The notes below the pieces were generated by a model that was not told where the DNA came from, did no database searches, and was given only the letters and a program-made list of their open reading frames with translations. From Marinobacter sp. SS5-14b (lineage in GTDB: Bacteria > Pseudomonadota > Gammaproteobacteria > Pseudomonadales > Oleiphilaceae), in NCBI RefSeq assembly GCF_030541005.1, contig NZ_JASSVM010000002.1:1-64000 (forward strand): DNA of 64,000 nt. The letters run 5' to 3'. A program made the translations under genes and the position numbers. Below, piece after piece: positions 1 through 8,219 of this stretch (the stretch's first letter is position 1; every line of letters starts with the position of its first letter).

Positions 1-589
1 CCAGTTTGGGGGCGTCGCCGTGGTGGTCAGCGATAATCAGGGCCGGCTGTTCTTCGCCGTCCACGCTGCCGTGCTGGTAGCGGTAGTGCCAGCCTTCTTC
101 GGCGGCCAGGCGTTCAACGAAATTGAGGTCGGTTTCCCGGTGCTGGACGCAGTACTCCCGTTCTTCCGGGGTGCGCTTGAGGTCAAACACGGTGTCGATG
201 ATGCCCCGCTCTTCCAGCAGGGTGCGTACGATGGCGTCGGTGCTTTGGGTCTGGAAGATGCGGCTGTTGTGCATCAAGCCCAGGCGCCACACCGGAGGCT
301 GGATCACCAGTTCATAGTGGGTGCGGCGGTGGCCGGTGTTGCCTCGGGCAAACTCGTTCACGACACCGGTAAAACGGCGCTGGGGCTGGCCATCCTGCCA
401 TACCACCAGGTCCACCGGTTGCTCCAGAATGTCGGCTGGCTGAACGTCTGGATCGGTGCTGGCCAGTTTCAGGCGACCGTGAGACAGCGAAGACAGGCCT
501 TCGGTGAGCACAAAACTGACAACAACAAAGTGATCGGTGGGGAATTCGCCTACACGGGCGGTGAACTGCAATCCGCTTGCCTGGGGCAT
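1..589 (-). CDS. vgrG: Type VI secretion spike protein VgrG (TssI), N-terminal part, cut by window edge
   Basis: Reading the minus strand from the ATG at 587-589 gives 196 residues that run off the window without a stop. They match the gp27-like base of VgrG, including the family signature region around residues 144-162 (REYCVQHRETDLNFVERLA) followed by an EEGWHYRY segment. VgrG forms the trimeric spike that caps the Hcp tube and carries effectors out of the cell. An in-frame TGA lies ten codons upstream, so this ATG is the only good start; a GGGA stretch precedes it. The gene is last in the visible T6SS cluster, about 100 bp after tssM. Any C-terminal effector extension and the PAAR partner lie outside the window. 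Confidence 0.93.
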   Translation of the reverse strand, partial: MPQASGLQFTARVGEFPTDHFVVVSFVLTEGLSSLSHGRLKLASTDPDVQPADILEQPVDLVVWQDGQPQRRFTGVVNEFARGNTGHRRTHYELVIQPPVWRLGLMHNSRIFQTQSTDAIVRTLLEERGIIDTVFDLKRTPEEREYCVQHRETDLNFVERLAAEEGWHYRYQHGSVDGEEQPALIIADHHGDAPKL

Positions 590-657
590 GACTTCGATCC
601 CTGAAGAATGGACATTTCAATTTCCGCCAACACCATCCAGGTGCAAGCTCCGGTCAA

Positions 658-677
658 CCCGGGCCATCAAGCCCGGG
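658..677. other. GC-rich hairpin between tssM and vgrG
   Basis: A perfect 7-bp stem (CCCGGGC / GCCCGGG) with a 6-nt loop lies between the tssM stop and the vgrG start. There is no T-run after it on the minus strand, so it is not a standard Rho-independent terminator. It could stabilise or partly uncouple the vgrG message. Confidence 0.35.
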
Positions 678-691
678 CGACGGCCCACAGT

Positions 692-3600
692 TTAATACAA
701 GCTACGGGGTATGCGGTACCCCGCAAGCAACTGCTGTGTGAACGGGTTGGTATTACTGGCCGCATGTAAGCGATAGCGCATTTCACCATCGTCCACGGTG
801 AACTTCACATCCACGGCGTTACTGCTGACCCCGGCAATATCGGCTTTATCCAGTAACCGGAACAGTGCCCAGGGGCCACTCTCGGAGATACTCCGGGGTG
901 AGCGGTTCACCTGGATCGGTACCAGGGTGATCCGGCTCTCCACCGAGTCCCGCAGGGTGTTGGGCCACACCAGCGGTATGCTCTGGCGCGGACCGTGGGA
1001 GAACTCCACCAACTGGCCGTCGATGTTCACCACCGCCCGGCGTTTGTTGTTACTGAGGTTCAGCGGCTCCAGGGCAAACTCTACGTCCAGGGTACCGCTA
1101 CGCGTAAAGAACGCCTGGCGAATCTGCCGTGCCTGGTTAAGCGCCGCCAGAACATCGCGGCGAACCAGGCTCGCCCGACGGGCATCTCCCACCTGCTCCG
1201 GATGGTCTTCCAGGAACAGTTTCAGGTTGTTGTTGTAGAAGTTTTCCAGCGTGCCGTCCGGCGCAAAGAACCGCTCGAAATCCTGTAGCGCCGCATCCCG
1301 TCCGGCTTCCGAGGTGAACGGATAGTGGCGTGCAAGATTCTGCTGGAACGGCTGGTAGACTTCGCGATACCACTCCCGCTCAAGCTGGGCCACTGCCTGA
1401 TCGAGCACTACTCGCCAGCTTTCGGTGGCAAGCCGGTTCAGTATGCGATTCAGCGGCTCCGGCTGATGGCCTGCCATGCGTTGCAGTGTGAAGATAGGGT
1501 CGGCACCCTGCAGGCCCATTCGGGCCCGCGCTGCGCCCAGTGCAGCTTTGCCGGCATCCGGTGATTCCTGGATATTGCGCATGTATTCATGCAGCTCGGT
1601 GACCACCACCATGATTTCATCCAGCCCGGAAGGCTGATCGCCCTGCTTCTGGGTCAGCTGGTTCAAATCCGAAAACTGACGCTCAATTTCCTGAAGCATG
1701 CGATAGTGGGGAGACTCCTCAAGCAGCTTGCGGGCAATTTCAGCTTCGCCCTCTCCCACCGGAATCAGGCGCGTGTTGTCCTGCACCTGGCCCAGCAAAC
1801 GAGCCAGAGGCTGATGGCCACTGGTCAGGCTTTCCAGAATGCGTACACCGTGATTCAGGTCCTCGAACCGGTGCACGTCTACACGGCTGAGCGCGGTGCG
1901 CCAGGTATTGGCGTAGTTCTCGGTATACAGCGTCTGCAAACTGGACAGCAGTTCGGCTTCGTCGGCTTTACTGAAATCCACGTCGTTGCGGCGACCCAGT
2001 ACCCAGGCATCGACCAGAGCCAGCTCTGTCACAGACCCGGACTTGCGCAGGAACCATTTTTCCAGCCCCTCCCGGGTGAGCAGCGCCGGTATCGACAGGG
2101 GGTCTTCTGCGGTCGGAAGCTCGCCACCCAGGGGCTCACCATAGACATCAACTCGTGTGAACACGGTGGAGAACGCAGGTCCGGAACTGCGCGCCAGTTC
2201 CAGCGGAGACTGAAATTCCTGATTCGCTTCCACCTCCAGGTCCCGATACACGCGATCCGGCGTGCTGATGCGGCCCAGCTCATGCTGAGCCCACTGCACA
2301 CTGCTGCGGAAAGGCGCCAGCGCCATGGTTGCAGCCGGGTCGCCTTCCGCCGCCATACCCGCCAGATTGGTGTGGGCCATGGCGTACTGCAGGTGGCCAT
2401 ACAGGCTATTCTGCACCTCGCGCTGACCGGGGAATCGGGCCTGCCAGTACTCGCGCATATACGCGGACACGATATCGCTGCGGCGACCACTTTCGTCGTA
2501 CAGCATACGCAGCACCCGCAAGTGCTCCAGGCGCTCTGTGCTGTTGTCCGGTGCGCGCCCCATTTCTTCCATCACACCAAACATCAATGCCGGCAGATAC
2601 TGGTACGCCAGCATATCCAGGTAGGCGGCATCCACTTCCGGCCCCACCTTGTGGCCCTGATAGAGCCCCATATCGGTCACCAGTGGCCATTCCTTACGGT
2701 AATCGCCAAAGGCCATGGTGGCCTCCCTAAGCTCATTCAGCGGCTGCAGCAGGTTGCGGCCCGTGCTGTCTGGCTCGTAGCCGACCGGCTGCCAGTTGTT
2801 GAGGAAAGAGTTCACCCGATTCTCTACCTGAGTGGCCGCTTCCGCGTTTTTGATGAAGTAGTGCTGCCATCCCGCCGTCATCCCGGCACCCGCGCACAGG
2901 GCGATTACAGCAGCCACGGCCACCTTGCGATGACGCTTGCTGATCACCTTGCGGTTATCACCCGCCAGGCCCGCCTCGGGGTAGATTACCTCCGGAAACA
3001 GGCCCTTGGTAAACAGGCTGGCCGACTGTCCGCCACGTTGGGCTGGCTGGATCGGGCCCGTCATCTGGTAATTACGGGCAGCGGCGGCCACAAAAGCATC
3101 TTCTGGCACGCCTTCCTGCAGAACCGACGTGAAATAGGTGCCACGCACCAGGGCGGGTGTCGAGAAGGCATCGGCCGAGAGCAGGTCTGTCAGGAACTGC
3201 TCCATGGTCGGTTTCAGGCCGGCCAGCTGACGGGTGAAGGAGTAGGCTGCGGCCCGCTCTTCGCTATCCCGGATATCCGCCAGCACGTCCGGCAGGCGCT
3301 GGCCCAGCTCATCGACCATCTCGGTATAGCGGTCCGCAAACTGTTCCAGCCACTGATCGTGATCCTGCTGGTTATCCAGCCGAAAGGTAAAGCCCAGGGC
3401 CTTCTCTTTCTCCGCTTTCGACAGGGTGCGTACAAACGGCGCAAAACCGTACATCAGGTCCATCTTGGTGAAGGTGACATACACCGGCAACCGGGAACCC
3501 AACTGCTCCATCAGTTCGCGCAGGCGGGTACGCAGCAAAATGGCGTGGGCTTCCCGCTGTTGATCATTGGCCGCGCTCAGGCGCGCCAGATCCACCGCCA

Positions 3601-4276
3601 GGATCACCCCGTTGAGTGGGCGTTGGGGGCGACTGCTCTCGAGCCAGCCGATGAAATGGTTCCAGAGGCGGTTCTGAATCTCGCCGGTGGCGCCTTCACC
3701 CTGATTCTGGCTCAGTAGCTCACCGTCCGGGTCGATCAATACGCCGTTATCGCCAATCCACCAGTCAAAACCGAAGGGATTTCGGTCACCCCGGTTGTTA
3801 CGGGTGACATTGGTGAGGGTGTAGGTTTGCCCGGCCCGTTGAATCAGGCTGGTTTTGCCGGCGTTTTCGAGGCCCATGACCAGGTACCAGGGCAAGCGAT
3901 ACAGGCCCTTGCGCCCGGGCAGGTTGCTTTTCAATGCCTGCAACTGGCGATCGAGCAGGCGCTGCTGACGACGCTCCATGGGCAGGATCGGGTCTTCCTG
4001 TTCCTGCTGTTCCTCAGCTTTGGCCTTGTTGACCTTGCCGAGGCGACGGGCGAGAACCATGCCCCAGAACATCACCACCAGCAAAACAACGCCCAGAGTA
4101 ACCAGCGCCCGCATTTGCCAGGCCATCAGCGGGTATTCCCCGTTGATTTCCAGGCGGGGGCCCAGCCACCAGGTCGCCACCAGCAAGGCAATAATGGCCA
4201 ACGTCAGGGTGACGGGTGCGGCGTTACGAAGGTAAGGCAGTAGCCAACGACCAATGAGTAATGCTTTTCTCCACAT
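692..4276 (-). CDS. tssM: Type VI secretion membrane-complex protein TssM (IcmF)
   Basis: Inner-membrane protein of about 1194 residues that spans the periplasm and, with TssL and TssJ, anchors the T6SS. Seen: two N-terminal membrane segments (about residues 25-42 and 60-78), then a cytoplasmic GTPase-like domain with a Walker A motif GLENAGKTS (about 135-143), a third hydrophobic segment near 450-470, and a long C-terminal periplasmic part, the usual TssM layout and length. Walker A is intact, so this is probably an NTP-binding TssM. Two starts are possible. The ATG at 4285 has AGGA directly against it; the ATG three codons later (4276) has AGGA at a normal spacing and is preferred. It follows tssA closely, consistent with one operon. 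Confidence 0.95.
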   Translation of the reverse strand: MWRKALLIGRWLLPYLRNAAPVTLTLAIIALLVATWWLGPRLEINGEYPLMAWQMRALVTLGVVLLVVMFWGMVLARRLGKVNKAKAEEQQEQEDPILPMERRQQRLLDRQLQALKSNLPGRKGLYRLPWYLVMGLENAGKTSLIQRAGQTYTLTNVTRNNRGDRNPFGFDWWIGDNGVLIDPDGELLSQNQGEGATGEIQNRLWNHFIGWLESSRPQRPLNGVILAVDLARLSAANDQQREAHAILLRTRLRELMEQLGSRLPVYVTFTKMDLMYGFAPFVRTLSKAEKEKALGFTFRLDNQQDHDQWLEQFADRYTEMVDELGQRLPDVLADIRDSEERAAAYSFTRQLAGLKPTMEQFLTDLLSADAFSTPALVRGTYFTSVLQEGVPEDAFVAAAARNYQMTGPIQPAQRGGQSASLFTKGLFPEVIYPEAGLAGDNRKVISKRHRKVAVAAVIALCAGAGMTAGWQHYFIKNAEAATQVENRVNSFLNNWQPVGYEPDSTGRNLLQPLNELREATMAFGDYRKEWPLVTDMGLYQGHKVGPEVDAAYLDMLAYQYLPALMFGVMEEMGRAPDNSTERLEHLRVLRMLYDESGRRSDIVSAYMREYWQARFPGQREVQNSLYGHLQYAMAHTNLAGMAAEGDPAATMALAPFRSSVQWAQHELGRISTPDRVYRDLEVEANQEFQSPLELARSSGPAFSTVFTRVDVYGEPLGGELPTAEDPLSIPALLTREGLEKWFLRKSGSVTELALVDAWVLGRRNDVDFSKADEAELLSSLQTLYTENYANTWRTALSRVDVHRFEDLNHGVRILESLTSGHQPLARLLGQVQDNTRLIPVGEGEAEIARKLLEESPHYRMLQEIERQFSDLNQLTQKQGDQPSGLDEIMVVVTELHEYMRNIQESPDAGKAALGAARARMGLQGADPIFTLQRMAGHQPEPLNRILNRLATESWRVVLDQAVAQLEREWYREVYQPFQQNLARHYPFTSEAGRDAALQDFERFFAPDGTLENFYNNNLKLFLEDHPEQVGDARRASLVRRDVLAALNQARQIRQAFFTRSGTLDVEFALEPLNLSNNKRRAVVNIDGQLVEFSHGPRQSIPLVWPNTLRDSVESRITLVPIQVNRSPRSISESGPWALFRLLDKADIAGVSSNAVDVKFTVDDGEMRYRLHAASNTNPFTQQLLAGYRIPRSLY

Positions 4277-4309
4277 GGTTTCCATTCCTGCGTTTGATGC
4301 GTGCGGGCG

Positions 4310-5755
4310 TTACGCCAGTCGTTCCAGTTGTTTGATCAGGCCGGGTTCCCAGTCTTCGAGAACCAGCCCCTGAACCTGATTTTTCAGGTCCTGAATCTGT
4401 TGTCCGGCCAGGGTTTTCAGGCCAGTTTCTTTCAGCAGCTTCGCCGTGCTCAGGCGCCAGTAATAGCGCTCTCTGGGTTCCCGGGCATCGGCAAGCCCCT
4501 GTTCCAGAAGCTCCAGCGCCGCCGGCAATTTGTTCTGCCGTGACAGCTCCACCGCACCTTCAAGCGCTTGCTCCCAGGGGCTGGCACCACCGGCGCTGCC
4601 TTTGGCCGAGACGGGGACGGTAAACATCCAGTCTGCCGCCGCTTCGCTCAAAAACGGGGTGCCATCGTTAAAGGTCAGCTCCGTCAGCTGTGGTAGACGT
4701 TCAACAAAGGCTTTAAGGGCTTCCCGGATGGCTTCCGCGCAGTCGTTGTTACCCCTGGCCACAGCCGCACGGGCACTCAGCCAGTGGCCATCCAGCCAGA
4801 ACGGGCTGACCGACAGGCTCTGCTCGATGCGCTGCCAGAGCTCGTTATCCGGCGCTTTATCCAGCGCCTCCTTGTAATCCGCCACGCGATCAGCACTGAC
4901 GGCTGCCAGGTCGGTGCGCTTGCCATCCCGGGTCGGCGGCAGGCTGGTGATGCTTTGCCAGATGGCATAGCGACGCATCTGATAACCCAATGGATTATCC
5001 GGCTCGGTGGCGGTCAGCAGTTCAGCCACTTTCAGCAGGCTCTGGCGGGTAGCTCGCTCGTTACCCGGGTCCAGCGTCAGGCTGCCCAGCGCGGCAGAAG
5101 CGGTGTTGCTGCCGGCCGGTTTGGTGGCAGCCACAGCCGCGGTCTGGCTGGCCGCAACGGGGCGCGTTTCGCCACCGGGTTGGCTGACTGACGTTTGCTC
5201 CAGCTGTGGCAGCTTCTCGGCCGCGCGCTTTAACTCAAACAGAGCATCGTCGGGAAGATCTTTTTCTTTGGCCTGGGCATCCAGCTTGTCGATCAGGCCC
5301 AGACAGAACTGGCGACCATTGCCGACGCTGGCATCAAAGCTCAGGCCGTCCACGCCCTTGATGGCCCGCTGCAGCATCTGCGTGAACAGCATCTTCCGAG
5401 CCCGCTGGCCCTTGGCTCCGGGATAGGGCCAGGCTGCGTCCCACCAGCCGTTCAGGACCCGATGCAGAAGCAACAGCGACAGCCCAAAACGTTCGCCATC
5501 ACCGCCCCGCTGCAGACTGAGCATCAAAAATCCCAGCACTTTGAGATCCTTGCTGCGGTCGGCCAGTAATTTGAGGGCTTCACTCTCAACCTTGTGCCAG
5601 TCGATGTCGTTGTGGGCCAGAGAGCCCACTTTCATCACTTCGTCTTCCAGAAACTCCAGCACCGGATCATCGGCAAGACTTTCGCCAGTAGCGGTTTCAC
5701 CCGGGATGGCTCCGAGCACCTGTTCTACGTAGGGGTGCTGTTCAATAATCTGCAT
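4310..5755 (-). CDS. tssA: Type VI secretion protein TssA (ImpA family)
   Basis: 481 residues with an ImpA-type N-terminal domain (the WPLL-like region reads HRVLNGWWDAAWPYPGAKG near residues 97-115), an Ala/Thr-rich linker (about 195-225) and a C-terminal helical domain. TssA proteins organise baseplate and sheath assembly; long versions with a C-terminal extension can cap the distal sheath end. Which subclass this belongs to cannot be settled by eye. The ATG has a strong GGGGG ribosome-binding site. It lies 11 bp after tagO and about 33 bp before tssM, in the same transcription unit. Confidence 0.92.
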   Translation of the reverse strand: MQIIEQHPYVEQVLGAIPGETATGESLADDPVLEFLEDEVMKVGSLAHNDIDWHKVESEALKLLADRSKDLKVLGFLMLSLQRGGDGERFGLSLLLLHRVLNGWWDAAWPYPGAKGQRARKMLFTQMLQRAIKGVDGLSFDASVGNGRQFCLGLIDKLDAQAKEKDLPDDALFELKRAAEKLPQLEQTSVSQPGGETRPVAASQTAAVAATKPAGSNTASAALGSLTLDPGNERATRQSLLKVAELLTATEPDNPLGYQMRRYAIWQSITSLPPTRDGKRTDLAAVSADRVADYKEALDKAPDNELWQRIEQSLSVSPFWLDGHWLSARAAVARGNNDCAEAIREALKAFVERLPQLTELTFNDGTPFLSEAAADWMFTVPVSAKGSAGGASPWEQALEGAVELSRQNKLPAALELLEQGLADAREPRERYYWRLSTAKLLKETGLKTLAGQQIQDLKNQVQGLVLEDWEPGLIKQLERLA

Positions 5756-5766
5756 GGTTTCCCCCC

Positions 5767-6408
5767 TTACCAGCCACAGGCCTGACGCAGGGGCCGGATG
5801 GCCTCTGCGTAGCCGGAAAGATCAAACAACAAGCCATCCAGTTCCGGCGCCCCGGCGCGAATGCGGGCATCCGGCTGGCCAGCCAGGTTCTGCACAATGC
5901 GGATGGCAGGCAGCCCACGACCCGCGCTGACCACCAGACCTTCGTCCCGCACCCGCCAATGGGCTCGTTCTGTTCCCAGAGCCACCTCCACCCGCTCCCG
6001 GTTCATCGGTTCCGGCAACATCACGGTCAGTTCGGTGATGTTGTTGTGGCACTGCAGGGTCAATACCGGTCGTGGCGGCTGGGCGCCAAGAGCGGTTACC
6101 GTGACCAGGTGCCCGGCTGTCGAACCGGTGTTGCGGTAGATCACCCCGGAGGCATCCTCGCCGCCAGCCTGAGCAAAGGCCTGGCGCCAGCGTTCAGACT
6201 GGTTGACCTGAGGCGCTGTCTGGCCGGGCTTGTAACGGGCCAGGGGGGTGGCAAATACTTCATCAAAACAGGCAAGCCGATCCAGCCGGTTGGGTTCTTC
6301 GGCGCAAGCTTCGGCTTCAGTAAGCCGCTGATCCGCCCAGGTGCTGGAGCACGCCAGCAAGAAGGCCAGGCCCAGCAGCGAGTGTCGGCTTTGGTCTTTC
6401 AGGGTCAT
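5767..6408 (-). CDS. tagO: Type VI secretion-associated protein TagO/VasI
   Basis: About 213 residues. A signal peptide is visible (MTLKDQSRHSLLGLAFLLACSS, then TWA), followed by a Cys-containing EEPNRLDRLACFDE segment typical of the VasI/TagO family and a domain with a second Cys pair. The protein is predicted periplasmic. Family members are T6SS-associated and have been linked to assembly of the membrane complex and TssA priming. The ATG at 6408 overlaps the vasH stop as ATGA, which fixes the start; a longer reading frame would run into vasH and lose the signal peptide position. Confidence 0.85.
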   Translation of the reverse strand: MTLKDQSRHSLLGLAFLLACSSTWADQRLTEAEACAEEPNRLDRLACFDEVFATPLARYKPGQTAPQVNQSERWRQAFAQAGGEDASGVIYRNTGSTAGHLVTVTALGAQPPRPVLTLQCHNNITELTVMLPEPMNRERVEVALGTERAHWRVRDEGLVVSAGRGLPAIRIVQNLAGQPDARIRAGAPELDGLLFDLSGYAEAIRPLRQACGW

Positions 6409-7979
6409 AGGTCGGTTACCTGATACTTCAGACATTTATGGGCCAGGGTGCGTTTGGGCAGGCCCAGGCTTTCGGCGGCCTGAGCGCGATTACCGCTGTA
6501 CTGGCGCAGGCGTTCACGGATGATGGCGGCTTCAAAAGCCTGGGCGGCGGCCTTCAGATCGCGGATGTCGTCAGCCAACGGCACGCCGTCCATGGTTTTG
6601 GGCTCAACCTCGGCCGAGAGGGGCTGGCCCATCTCGCCGAACAGGTCGTCCAGGCGCAGCACTTCCGGCTGTATGTCGTCACCGGCCGGCGTTTGCAGGC
6701 AGGCAAGTTCTATGATGTTGCGCAACTCGCGCACGTTACCGGGGAAGTTATAAGCCGCCAGGGTGTGCAAGGCATGGCTGCTGATACCCAGGGGACCGCT
6801 GCCTTCACGCTGGGTGTACAGGCGGATGAAATGGCGGCTCAGGGCTTCCAGATCTTCGGTGCGCTCGCGCAGGGGAATAACCCGCAGCGGGAACTGACTG
6901 AGGCGATAAAACAGGTCTCTGCGGAAAATGCCGTCTTCGATGCCTTGCTGCAGGGGCTGGTGCGTGGCGGCCACCAGGCGGAAGTCGGAATGTTGTTCGT
7001 CCCGGGCGCCCAGGGGGCGGAACTGACGGCTTTCCAGCACCCGCAGCAATTTGGATTGCAGGGCCATGGGCATGTCGCCAATTTCGTCGAGGAACAGGGT
7101 GCCACCGTTGGCCTGAGCCAGCAGGCCTTCTTTGGCCTGGTCGGCACCGGAGAACGCCCCTTTGGTGTGACCAAACAGTTCGCTTTCGAGCAGGGTGTCC
7201 GGGATGGCGGCACAGTTCACCACCACCATAGGGCCGTTGGCTCGCTCGGACATGTCGTGAATGCCCCTGGCCACCACGTCTTTACCGCAACCGGTTTCGC
7301 CCTGGATCAGCACCGAGAGCTGGCTGCCGGCGGCACGAACCACTTGCGTGCGCAGGTTAACCATAGCTTCGGAGTTGCCGACCAGGGTGTGGGTCAGTTG
7401 GGTACAACGCTGGCGCAGGGTTTCGGCATCGTGCAGGTGGTCGAGGGAGCGTTTGAGCAGGCGCCGCTGCCAGACCTGATCACGGCTTTGCAGCTGGCTG
7501 ATCCATTGGTGTACCAGCAGGTGTTTGATGCCAGTATAAAGCGGTTGGCCGACGATGTTCTGCCAGTCGGGGTCTTCGCCACACAGCACGAGCATGCCTA
7601 GGGTGCGGCCGTCTTGTCCGGACAGGGGCTCGAGCCAGAGACTTCTTGGGCGGTCGCTGGCGTCGAACAGGGCTTGAAAGCCGGGGTGGTCGAGGCGGTA
7701 GCTGGCGGCGCGGGTGAGCTCTCTGGGCTGGCCGGTTTGCAGTATGTGCGCAAACGGGTGGCTGAAGTCGCTGCAATCGAATTCGCTGGTGTCGCCCAGT
7801 TGGCCACAGTGCAGGGTTCGGCCGCTGAGGTCGAGTTCGAGGGCCCAGCATTTGGTGAGGCCGAAGGCTTTTTGGAGCTGGCTGGTGGCGGTGTTCAGCA
7901 ACGCAGGCAGGGTGTCCTGTTTGATCAGTGCCACCGCCAGGTCTATGCCGGTGTGCAGTTCCGTCTGCATCCGTCCCAT
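6405..7979 (-). CDS. vasH: Sigma-54-dependent T6SS activator VasH
   Basis: 524 residues. N-terminal GAF-like sensory region, central AAA+ enhancer-binding domain with Walker A GETGCGKD, the GAFSGA loop that contacts sigma-54, a Walker B region with DEIGD, and a C-terminal Fis-type helix-turn-helix (GNRAQAAESLGLPKRTLAHK). VasH proteins activate hcp and related T6SS operons with RpoN. The start is set at ATG 7979 because AAGGA precedes it at 8 nt; the open frame extends further upstream only through hairpin-repeat DNA. No convincing sigma-54 promoter was found in this window, so its targets (probably hcp) may lie elsewhere. Confidence 0.93.
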   Translation of the reverse strand: MGRMQTELHTGIDLAVALIKQDTLPALLNTATSQLQKAFGLTKCWALELDLSGRTLHCGQLGDTSEFDCSDFSHPFAHILQTGQPRELTRAASYRLDHPGFQALFDASDRPRSLWLEPLSGQDGRTLGMLVLCGEDPDWQNIVGQPLYTGIKHLLVHQWISQLQSRDQVWQRRLLKRSLDHLHDAETLRQRCTQLTHTLVGNSEAMVNLRTQVVRAAGSQLSVLIQGETGCGKDVVARGIHDMSERANGPMVVVNCAAIPDTLLESELFGHTKGAFSGADQAKEGLLAQANGGTLFLDEIGDMPMALQSKLLRVLESRQFRPLGARDEQHSDFRLVAATHQPLQQGIEDGIFRRDLFYRLSQFPLRVIPLRERTEDLEALSRHFIRLYTQREGSGPLGISSHALHTLAAYNFPGNVRELRNIIELACLQTPAGDDIQPEVLRLDDLFGEMGQPLSAEVEPKTMDGVPLADDIRDLKAAAQAFEAAIIRERLRQYSGNRAQAAESLGLPKRTLAHKCLKYQVTDL

Positions 7980-8009
7980 TGCTATCGTTCCTTCTTTATG
8001 GAGATCGCC

Positions 8010-8083
8010 GCCCGCACACCGTGGGGGATAGCTTTCCAAAACACGCTGTGAATACATCCTTGTACGCTCCGCTGCCGTTCGGC
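8010..8083. repeat. Truncated copy (A) of hairpin repeat, in direct repeat with copy B
   Basis: This 74-nt unit begins with GCCCGCACAC and contains TTCCAAAACACGC (8034-8046) and a loop-type sequence closely like that of copy B. The same landmarks recur exactly 74 nt later in B (8084 and 8108). It has a left arm of its own (GTGGGGGATAGC before TTCCAAAA) but no matching right arm nearby, so it is a half element. Confidence 0.8.
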
Positions 8084-8090
8084 GCCCGCA

Positions 8091-8195
8091 CACTGCAGGG
8101 TTAAGTCTTCCAAAACACGCCGTGAATACGTCCCTGTAGGCTCCGCTCCGCCATCCATGGCTCCGCAGGGTTTTGGAAGACTTAACCCTGCAGTG
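8091..8195. repeat. Hairpin repeat copy B, 26-bp perfect inverted arms
   Basis: Arms 8091-8116 and 8170-8195 are perfectly complementary over 26 bp and flank a 53-nt loop containing CCATCCATGG and a TGAATACGTCC segment. The loop is almost the same as that of copy D near 27.1 kb, but the outer arm sequence is different. It fills the clpV-vasH gap. Confidence 0.93.
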
Positions 8196-8219
8196 CGCTA
8201 CTTTCAGCGAGCTACCAAG

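Noticed and set aside
1589..3718. 709-residue open frame on the plus strand
   Set aside because: It lies wholly antisense to tssM, has no family features and reflects the GC-rich third positions of the real gene.
7980..8093. Upstream extension of vasH
   Set aside because: The extra 38 residues are encoded by the truncated hairpin repeat and there is a good ribosome-binding site at the inner ATG.
8010..8195. Possible CRISPR-like direct repeats at 74-nt spacing
   Set aside because: Only two units, each with inverted arms, no spacer pattern and no cas genes.
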